From assembly GCF_024599655.1 (NCBI RefSeq), contig NZ_CP102247.1:4340001-4404000 (forward strand): DNA of 64,000 bases, read 5' to 3'. The notes beneath the pieces are model-generated. The model saw only the letters and a program-made list of their open reading frames with translations, was not told the DNA's origin and made no database searches. Below, in pieces: positions 54,227 through 62,000 of the stretch (its first letter is position 1; every line of letters begins with the position of its first letter). Position numbers and translations under genes: made by a program. The DNA is from Enterobacter asburiae (GTDB lineage Bacteria > Pseudomonadota > Gammaproteobacteria > Enterobacterales > Enterobacteriaceae).

Positions 54227-54940
54227 ATGTTTACTGCAATAAACACAGATTCAGCACCCCCTTTTTTTCACTCCGTTGAGATGGGCAACGTCGACCCTTT
54301 TCCCGCACTGCGCTACTGCCTGGTCTCATTCACCGCGCGTGATTACCATGACGGACTCTTTGATAATTGGGGCATCCCCTTTCCCGGTCAGCTCGATAGC
54401 GCCGTGGTCAAACGCAGGGCGGAGTATCTTGCGGCACGTTACGCCGCGCAGCGGGTGCTGAGATCCTGGGGCTGTGACGCTACGCCGGGCAGTAAGCCGG
54501 ACCGTTCTCCGGTGTGGCCTTCCGGCTGGCGGGGAAGCCTGTCACATTCTCAGGAATGGGCGCTGGCGGTCGTTGCCCCAGAGGCGTCGGGCCTGACGCC
54601 GGGCGTCGACATTGAGTTTTTTGCCCCCGGGATGATGCAGCGGACAGCGCACCTGTTTACCACACCGCAGGAGCGGGAGTGCCTTGCCGCCAGCCCGTTC
54701 GACGAAGCCAGCGCGCTATTGATGACCTTTTCCGCGAAGGAGAGTCTCTATAAAGCGCTCTATCCTGACGTTGGCCGCGTCCTCGATTTTGACGCGGCCC
54801 GCGTGTGCCACATCGCGCCTGAACAGCAGAGGATCACCCTGGAGCTGACCCGGACGCTTTCCCCCCAACGCCTAAAGGGCAGCCGGATCCAGGGCTATTA
54901 TCGGTTCTCAGGCGACAGGGTTATCACGATCATTGCCTGA
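54227..54940 (+). CDS. 4'-phosphopantetheinyl transferase (EntD/Sfp superfamily)
   Basis: 237 aa from the ATG at 54227 (250 aa from an in-frame ATG at 54188; neither has a good ribosome-binding site). EntD-type signatures: KRRAEYLAARYAAQ, the SLSHS loop, GVDIEFF (Mg2+ Asp/Glu) and FSAKESLYKALYP. It transfers phosphopantetheine from CoA to the Ser of carrier proteins. It probably activates the carrier domain of the megasynthase in this cluster. It faces the operon, and its 3' end overlaps the hydrolase gene by 33 nt, tail to tail. Confidence 0.88.
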   Translation: MFTAINTDSAPPFFHSVEMGNVDPFPALRYCLVSFTARDYHDGLFDNWGIPFPGQLDSAVVKRRAEYLAARYAAQRVLRSWGCDATPGSKPDRSPVWPSGWRGSLSHSQEWALAVVAPEASGLTPGVDIEFFAPGMMQRTAHLFTTPQERECLAASPFDEASALLMTFSAKESLYKALYPDVGRVLDFDAARVCHIAPEQQRITLELTRTLSPQRLKGSRIQGYYRFSGDRVITIIA

Positions 54941-55855
54941 CGTCAGCAAGGGGGCCAGATAGGTCATCACCATGTCGATCCCCTCCCCCGGACGGCGCAG
55001 CGGATTATGCCCCTGGCCGTGGGTCTCTGCCAGCCTCGCGCCAGGCCAGGCGTTGACCAGGCATTCAGCTTCGACCCGCAATACGATGTCATCGCTGCTG
55101 TCGTGAATAACAAGGGCGGGCTGATCGACCTGCTGCAGCCCCTCATAGGCGTTAAAGCGCTGCCAGACCGCCTCGCCAATGCCAAAGTACCCTTCAATAT
55201 ACCGACGCAGTCTCTGCTGCTGGCGTGCCGGGAGGTTCAGGATCGCGGCATATTTGGTGACCAGCCCGCTAAAGTGCGTCGGTGCCCCTACGATAACCAG
55301 CGCGCGGGTCCGCAATCCCGCTTTTACCGCATTAATGACGGATAAACCGCCAAAAGAGTGCGCCACAATCGCGTCAAAACCCTCTTCCTGCTGCGCCAGC
55401 TGTTCAATGATTTCAATGAACTCGACGATGCTGCTCTGGCGTCCAGCCGCGTTGCCATGTGCGGGGGCGTCAAACCCGATGACCTGAAAGCCCTTTTCGA
55501 CCAGCGTCTGGATCAGCCTGCCAAAGTGGGAAGCCCTCGACTCCCAGCCGTGGGCTAACAGCACGGTAGGTCCCTCGCTGCCCCAGCGGTACACCACCGC
55601 ATGTTTACCATTACTCAAAGGGAGAGATTCAATGCGGCTCGCCAGCGCCGTCATTTCTTTATCGCCTGCACGCGTCGGCACCCGGCGCGGCGTAAAAAAC
55701 CGATTGCCCAGCCAGTCGGCGGTCGCCCCCGGCACAACCCGATCCATCAGGCGGATACCGGCCTTCACGCATGAAACCATCGGAGAGCGCAGGTAGGCGG
55801 GTCCACGATACTGCTGGTAGGCTTGCTCAATCAGTCGATCAAATTGCTCACTCAT
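54908..55855 (-). CDS. Alpha/beta hydrolase of the biosynthetic cluster
   Basis: 315 aa. HG-containing oxyanion segment LLAHGWESRASHFG, nucleophile Ser167 in VAHSFGGLSV, a DSSDD acid region and a terminal His in HGQGHNPL complete an esterase-type triad. The first 60 residues are unusual for small hydrolases and may form a cap. The ATG overlaps the end of the oxygenase gene by 8 nt and GGAG lies within that gene. In this setting it could be the thioesterase that releases the product, or an esterase acting on it; it is not the usual type II thioesterase (no GHSMGG). Confidence 0.8.
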   Translation of the reverse strand: MSEQFDRLIEQAYQQYRGPAYLRSPMVSCVKAGIRLMDRVVPGATADWLGNRFFTPRRVPTRAGDKEMTALASRIESLPLSNGKHAVVYRWGSEGPTVLLAHGWESRASHFGRLIQTLVEKGFQVIGFDAPAHGNAAGRQSSIVEFIEIIEQLAQQEEGFDAIVAHSFGGLSVINAVKAGLRTRALVIVGAPTHFSGLVTKYAAILNLPARQQQRLRRYIEGYFGIGEAVWQRFNAYEGLQQVDQPALVIHDSSDDIVLRVEAECLVNAWPGARLAETHGQGHNPLRRPGEGIDMVMTYLAPLLTSGNDRDNPVA

Positions 55856-57017
55856 GGGACTCTCCAGAAACACAGGGAACAGTGGACTGAACCGCGGATG
55901 ATTCAGACTGGCGGATCAAGGCACGCTCTGCGTCACTGGCAACGTGTTCGTCCCAGTACGCGAGTTTTGCTTCCATTCGTTTAAACCACAGTGGCGGTAT
56001 CAGCGCGTAAAAAATATGGGCGACATACCCTTTTTCTATTCCCACCGCGTAGCTGTGCGCCTGCAAATTCCAGTATTCACGACGGGGATGGGTGTGATGA
56101 TCGGAGTGGCGCGTCAGGTTCAACAGACCGGCCGACGAGGCCCGGTTATTGCAATCCCAGCTGTGTCGCGGCTCCACGCGCGTGCCGGGAAGGCGGACCA
56201 GACCGTAGTGCTGGATGTAATTCACCGTTTCAAACAGGAATTTAGACACCAGCATGGTCACCAGACACGCCAGCGCGCCCCTGACGCCCGCCGCCGTGAA
56301 GCAGACCGCCACGATAAGCAGGCTCATCAGCACGCCGCGCATCACCCGGTTCGCCAGCATGGCGCCGCGCCGGTTCTGCTGCGACAGCCGCTGCGCTTCC
56401 ACCTGCCAGGATTCAACATACTGCGACAGAGAAGAACGGATAAAGAAGCGATACACAGTCTCTCCACGACGCGCCGTCGCGCCGTCCGCCGGGGTCGCCA
56501 CGTTAGGATGATGCGAATAGACGTGTGAAATCGAAAACTGCGCATCGCCGACCAGCGCCAGAAGCCAGCGCCCGACCACCATCGCCGTCAGACTGTGGGT
56601 TTTGTGGATAAGCTCATGGGCCACCACGGTATTGGTGCTCATGGTATAGCCGGTGGATGCCGCCGCAAGCAGCAGCTCCGGCAGGGCAAGGTTATGCAGC
56701 GCCATGACGTTATGACCCGTCAGGGCGGAAAGCCATGCGCCAAACCCGAGCAGATCGCCCGGCGCGGCCTGCCAGATAAGGGTGAACAACGCCAGCAGCG
56801 CGGCCGGAAGTTGTAAATACGGGATGATCTCCAGCAGCGCCGGAAGACGGTAGTGGCGATCGGCGGTGTCGTGCGTGGTTGCGTTATCGAAAAAGACATA
56901 GCTCAGCGTCACGCAGAGCATGGAAACGACGATCCACACGCCGCCGAGCAGGGTGGTTAGCGCGGTTAGCGGTAAAAAAACGCAGGGGACAAGGGCAAAT
57001 CTCAGGTAACTCAACAT
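55848..57017 (-). CDS. AlkB/XylM-like membrane di-iron hydroxylase (alkane 1-monooxygenase family)
   Basis: 389-aa integral membrane protein. The histidine boxes of the alkane hydroxylase family are in order: HELIHKTH (from residue 134), HVYSHH (165-170), NYIQHYGL (267-274) and HSDHH (304-308). Several membrane helices lie before and between them. Such enzymes oxidise terminal methyl groups of alkanes, fatty acids or xylenes. The gene directly follows (7-nt overlap) a XylA-like reductase that can supply electrons, so a two-component omega-hydroxylase is likely. Fatty-acid desaturation is the main alternative, as the superfamilies are related. Confidence 0.86.
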   Translation of the reverse strand: MLSYLRFALVPCVFLPLTALTTLLGGVWIVVSMLCVTLSYVFFDNATTHDTADRHYRLPALLEIIPYLQLPAALLALFTLIWQAAPGDLLGFGAWLSALTGHNVMALHNLALPELLLAAASTGYTMSTNTVVAHELIHKTHSLTAMVVGRWLLALVGDAQFSISHVYSHHPNVATPADGATARRGETVYRFFIRSSLSQYVESWQVEAQRLSQQNRRGAMLANRVMRGVLMSLLIVAVCFTAAGVRGALACLVTMLVSKFLFETVNYIQHYGLVRLPGTRVEPRHSWDCNNRASSAGLLNLTRHSDHHTHPRREYWNLQAHSYAVGIEKGYVAHIFYALIPPLWFKRMEAKLAYWDEHVASDAERALIRQSESSAVQSTVPCVSGESHE

Positions 57018-58066
57018 ACGGGCTCCTTATTGTTATGACTGTTTTTTGCACCGACCGGCGGGGAGAAGCAGTCCATTTCAAGCTGGTGGCTCATCACCCC
57101 TCCGGCAAGCAGCCTTTGCCGGCACGCCTGCGCCAGCGCTGGATTGCCGCAAATCACGACGCGCCATTCGGCTACCGCCGTCCGGCGGGGATAGAGGGCA
57201 CGCCAGTCGTCCAGCCAGCAGGTAATACGGCCTGCCAGCTCCAGCTCCTGAACCTCGCGCTCCCGGGATAACGCGTGCAGAAAGTGAAAACCGGGATAGT
57301 GCTGACGCAGACGCTGCAGCTCAGGCAGGTCGAATGTGTCCTGCCGCCTGCGAACCGCGTGGATCAGCATGACCTCGCGGTGGGGATGACGCGCCAGCGC
57401 GGCGCGGACCAGACCCAGCGTCGTTCCCAGTCCCGATCCACTGGCGATGGCCAGCAGCGGACCGTTACCGTCATCCTGCTGGCCGAACTGCCCCCGGCAA
57501 TCTGAGAGCCACACCTTCCGGCCAGCCCCCCGTTCATCACACAGCAGCGGGGATAGCCGCCCCTCTTCACGGCGCGTGATATCCAGAACAATCTCTCGCC
57601 CCCGGCTCGGCCAGCTGACGGAGAAGCTCCGGATATCCTTATCCTTTTCGAGACCGACCTGAACGTATTGCCCTGGCAGAAAGGGCAGCGCCTGCTCCGC
57701 CAGCAGCGTCACGCGCCATACCGTTGATGAGAGCGCGACAGCCTGCGTAATTTGCGCAGACGTCCAGGGCGTGGATGCCGCGGCCAGCGTTACATCCGAT
57801 TCCGGCAGGCACTGGCATGCCAGCACGTGGCCAGCGGCAATCTCCTCCTGGCTGAGCAAATAGCTCAGGTCGACAAGCGAACGCACCTTGCCGCTCGTTA
57901 CCCGGCAAAGGCAGGATTTACACGAGCCGACCTGGCAGTTATACGGCAGGGAAACACCGGCGTTGAGCGCGCTTTCGAGGAGCGTATGGCCGGACGTCAG
58001 GGGGAATACCCGTCCCTCAAGCGTCCCCTGAAAATGACCGCGTCGGGAAAACCATCTCTTCAGCAT
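57011..58066 (-). CDS. XylA-like ferredoxin-NAD(P)H reductase, [2Fe-2S] plus FAD/NAD domains
   Basis: 351 aa. An N-terminal plant-type ferredoxin domain binds [2Fe-2S] through Cys44, Cys49, Cys52 and Cys84. The FAD-binding beta-barrel has RSFSVS, and the NAD-binding domain has AIASGSGLGTTLGLV and VICGNP. Size and order match XylA (350 aa), the reductase of xylene monooxygenase. It starts 1 nt after the lactonase stop and overlaps the oxygenase gene by 7 nt. Predicted electron donor to the membrane hydroxylase encoded next. Confidence 0.87.
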   Translation of the reverse strand: MLKRWFSRRGHFQGTLEGRVFPLTSGHTLLESALNAGVSLPYNCQVGSCKSCLCRVTSGKVRSLVDLSYLLSQEEIAAGHVLACQCLPESDVTLAAASTPWTSAQITQAVALSSTVWRVTLLAEQALPFLPGQYVQVGLEKDKDIRSFSVSWPSRGREIVLDITRREEGRLSPLLCDERGAGRKVWLSDCRGQFGQQDDGNGPLLAIASGSGLGTTLGLVRAALARHPHREVMLIHAVRRRQDTFDLPELQRLRQHYPGFHFLHALSREREVQELELAGRITCWLDDWRALYPRRTAVAEWRVVICGNPALAQACRQRLLAGGVMSHQLEMDCFSPPVGAKNSHNNKEPVC

Positions 58067-58067
58067 T

Positions 58068-59084
58068 TTATTGCTCCCCGCACAGCAGCAGCCCGTCGTC
58101 AAAGACGCTGCCCATCATCACCTTTCCGCCCACTGGCGCGGCGACGCTGACCGCCGCCAGCGCCTCGCCGTGGCTCTGATAGAGCATACTGGCCTGATCG
58201 ATCTCCCCCTGAGCGCCGGTTGTCAGCCGCCACACCATGGACGGTGAACGCGCCTGTGCATCTTTCTGATAGGCGGCCAGCTTCAGAAGCTGCGGGTGCG
58301 ACGCCACCAGCATTCCCTGCCCGTCCGGCAGGATATTGTCGACGCCATGTAGACCGCTGAAGCGCCCCAGCAGGACGGGCGCAGCCTCGTTCGGCTGCCA
58401 CGCCCAGCTGCTCACCGCGCCGCGGGTAGTTTCCGCCACGTACAGACGCCCCCGCGCTCGGCTGTAGTAAATGCCGTTCGCAAAATGCAGGCCATCAATC
58501 AGAGTATGCAGCCCCGCCTCGTCTGCCAGCAGAACGCTGGACAGCGGCAGCCGCAGATAGTCCTCCACGCGTCCCGCGAAGCCCTTCCACCGGTGGTCCC
58601 GCGTCAGCAGCCAGCGGGTTTTATCAATGACGCTGATATCATTGATATTGTTTCCGACCGCGCGCGACAGGGCGGGCTGATACTCGAGACGCATCTGCGC
58701 GCGATTAAAGCGAAACACATCAATGCTGTCCTCCTGCGGGCGGTGGTTCACCACGTAGATCCACGTCTCGCCCTCCTGCTGCCAGACATCGATGCCGTGC
58801 GGGAAGAAGGTATCCGGATAGTCGCCAGCCAACCGCTGCGGCTTGTCGCTGCCGTTGAGGTAATACAGCGCCCCGGGCGCGCTGCCGTGTCGGTTGAGGC
58901 TACTGGCTATCGCCCCGCCGTCCGATAAGGGAGCGATATCCTCCGCGCCCTTAATGCCCGTTATTTTTTGGCACTGTAACCCGCCGCTCTCCTGCACCCG
59001 ATAAAACAGTCCGGCATCGATCAGCAGGTTTACGGCGAACGCCAGCACGGCACCCGCGAGGACGATAATCGTCAGCTTTTTCAT
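58068..59084 (-). CDS. Paraoxonase (PON)/arylesterase-like lactonase
   Basis: 338 aa with an N-terminal signal anchor (MKKLTIIVLAGAVLAFAVNL). It resembles animal serum paraoxonase: IKGAEDIAPLSDGGAIASS (calcium ligands Glu48/Asp49), YVVNHR, NNINDISVID, GLHFANGIYYS, LYVAETTRG and LHGVDNILPDG follow the PON order. PONs are six-bladed Ca2+-dependent lactonases and arylesterases. Its ATG overlaps the megasynthase stop by 4 nt, so it belongs to the biosynthetic operon. It may hydrolyse or form a lactone in the product, or detoxify it in the periplasm. Confidence 0.83.
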   Translation of the reverse strand: MKKLTIIVLAGAVLAFAVNLLIDAGLFYRVQESGGLQCQKITGIKGAEDIAPLSDGGAIASSLNRHGSAPGALYYLNGSDKPQRLAGDYPDTFFPHGIDVWQQEGETWIYVVNHRPQEDSIDVFRFNRAQMRLEYQPALSRAVGNNINDISVIDKTRWLLTRDHRWKGFAGRVEDYLRLPLSSVLLADEAGLHTLIDGLHFANGIYYSRARGRLYVAETTRGAVSSWAWQPNEAAPVLLGRFSGLHGVDNILPDGQGMLVASHPQLLKLAAYQKDAQARSPSMVWRLTTGAQGEIDQASMLYQSHGEALAAVSVAAPVGGKVMMGSVFDDGLLLCGEQ

Positions 59085-62000
59085 GATGCGGCCAGCGCCT
59101 CTGACGACGAGAATAATGCTTCGGCGGCCTCTTCTCCCTGCTCGGCCAGCACGGTTATCGCCTTCAGGAAATGCGCCAGTAACGCGCGGGCACGTTCCTC
59201 GGTGAAATAGCGCATCTGGTAATCCAGCTCGACGGACAGCCCCTCTTTCGTCTCGAGAATGTTAACCATCAGCGGGAATTCGACGGCGCCGATCGGGAGC
59301 AGCGACAGGCTGGCCTCCCACTGCCGCATTTCTGCCAGCGGAGCATGCGGCTCGACGTTAAAGGTCGCCAGCAGCGGAAGCGGCGCATCCTGACCGTGGA
59401 AGCAGCGTGACGGCATTGCGGGCTCGCCGCGCAGGGCGAGGATACCGTCATGGATTGCCCTGGCGACCCCGGACACCGACGCGCAGACAGCGCTGTCGAT
59501 ACACAGCGGCAACAGCCTGACGCACTGGCCGACAAGCGCGTCGCCCTGCCCGAAATCCCGCCCGGCATCCGGCACGCCGACCGGCACCGGAGCCTGGCCG
59601 AACGCCTTCTCCAGGGTCAGGGTAAAGAGCGCATTCAGCATCGCGAAGCGGGTCACCCGCAGCTCGGCAGAGGCTTTGCGCAGCTGCCCGGTCAGGCCCG
59701 GATACGACAGGCGCTGTACCAGCCGCTGCCCCTGATACGTCCGGGAGGGGGCCAGCACGGTAAGAGCATCTGGCGTTGCCCGGCGCACAGGAAGCGCCGC
59801 AATACGCGCAGATAGCTCCGCCTCACTGACGATGTTCTGCGCACGGATGACCTGCAGATAGCTTGCCGCAGCCGCCAGCTCAGGACGTTTACCCGACGCC
59901 AGGGCATCGTAAAGATGCAGCAGCTCGCGCAGCATCACCATAAACGACCAGCCATCCGCCACCGAATGATGTGCCGAGATGGCGAGCGTGGTTTTCCCCT
60001 CATGGCGGACCAGCAGCAGGCGAGCCAGCGGCGCGGCGGTAAGATCAAAAGGACGCGCGGCAAAATCAGCGAGACAGGCGGCAGGCGCAGCGTATTCCTC
60101 GCAGACGTCGACGGTGGGCGCCAGGGCCACCTGAAGTTCGCCTGCGTCAGTGAACTGCATCCGCAGCGCGTCATGGCGCTCACACAGCAGTTTCCAGGCG
60201 GCGCGCATGATGTCGCTGTCTACATTGCGCGGCGTTTCAATGACGCCGCCGATCGTCCCGGCCAACAGTCCGCTTTCATCCTGCGCGGCCAGCTGCAGAA
60301 AACGCTGCTGGCTGTCCGCAGCGGCATAACGCGTGTCGGGGCGCAATCCCGCCTCCCCAAAGAAGCCGTCCACGCGCATGGCGCTAACGCTCTCTTTCAC
60401 TGCCGCAATAAACCGATCGATATCCTCGTCCGCGTGTGCGACCGAGACAAAACAGTTACGCCCTTCCCAGATGAAAATGCCGCGCAGCATCAGGTGGTGG
60501 AAGAGGATGTCGTAGTTGCCGTTGAATTTGAAACGGAACAGGCTGCCGGCAGAGACGATCTCAATCGGCGTACCGGTTGCAGAGAACCAGGTATTTAGCG
60601 ACATCGTCAGACGCGCGGTTTTTTGGTTGATGTCGTCATAGAGCGCCGGATGGGCTTTGATGTACTCCAGCACGGCTTTGCTTGCCGCCATGGTCAGCGG
60701 ATGCTTGGAGAACGTACCGGCAAAGAAGATCAGTTCAGCCTGCGGCCAGGAGTCATCGCCATACTGCCAGAATCCGCCGTCGATACTGTCCATAAAGCGG
60801 GCAGAGCCTGCAATCACGCCGATAGGCATACCGCCGCCGACAATCTTTCCGTAGGAAGCGATATCCGCCTGAACGCCGTAATACGCCTGCGCGCCACCGG
60901 CCGCCAGACGGAAACCGGTGATCACCTCGTCAAACATCAGCGCAATGTTGTGGGCTGTCGTCAGTTCACGCAGGGTATGCAGGTATTCGCGCGGCTGATG
61001 ATCGGGATAACGGCTCTGCACCGGCTCAACGATCACCACCGCCAGCTCGGCGGCATAGCGGGCGATAAGCGCCAGGCTCTCTTCGCTGCCGTAGTCGAGC
61101 ACCAGCAGGTCGTCTACCAGCGATGGCGGCGTGCCTGCGGCAATCGGCGTGGCGCGCTCGGGGGTTTCGCCCCCCTGCTGTCGCCCAAGAATGCCGTCAA
61201 ACACGCCATGATACGAGCCGCTAAACAGCGCGACTTTATTTTTCCCCGTCACGGCGCGCGCCAGGCGCACGGCGCTCATTACCGCTTCAGAGCCGGAGTT
61301 ACAAAATGCCACGCGCTGCTGGCCGGTCAGTTCGCTGATAAGCGTTGCCACCTCGCCCGCCAGCGCGCTTTGCGGCCCAATCTGCATGCCCTGTGCCAGC
61401 TGGTCGGCTACCGCCTGCTGTACACAGTCCGGGGCATGCCCCAGCAGGTTAGCGCCAAACCCCATCGTAAAATCAATATACTCGTTGCCATCGACATCCC
61501 AGATGCGCGATCCCTGAGAGCGTTCCCCCACTAAGGGGTAAAGCATCTCTTTGGTGGATAAACGAAAGCCCGCAGAGGCCCGGTTATCCGCCAGCACTGC
61601 GCGGTATTGCTGGGCATTGCGTTTCGACCCGCCCGTTTTATCGACAAACCGCTGCGTGAGTTGCGCCAGATGCTGGTCTCGCTCAGCGCCCAGGGATACC
61701 TTTTTCGTCTCTTTTTTAAACCAGCTGTTGTGCGCGCTGGCCTTCACCGGTGCGGCCGGGGTCGCGACAGGCGCAGGCGCGATAACGTCCGGCGTCGCGG
61801 GTGCGGCTGGCATCGGGAGAGCCTTCGCCGTGCCGTTGAGCAGCGTGAGCTGCTGGGACATAAGCTCCAGCTGGCGGGCAATCAGATCCTGAACCGTATC
61901 AGGCACCGGCCTGCTGGCGCCCTGCTGCGCCACGACAGGCGGTGTCGCCTGACCGGCGGTTTCCGGGGTGCTGAGCAAAGCCGCAGACGCCGCTGGCTGC

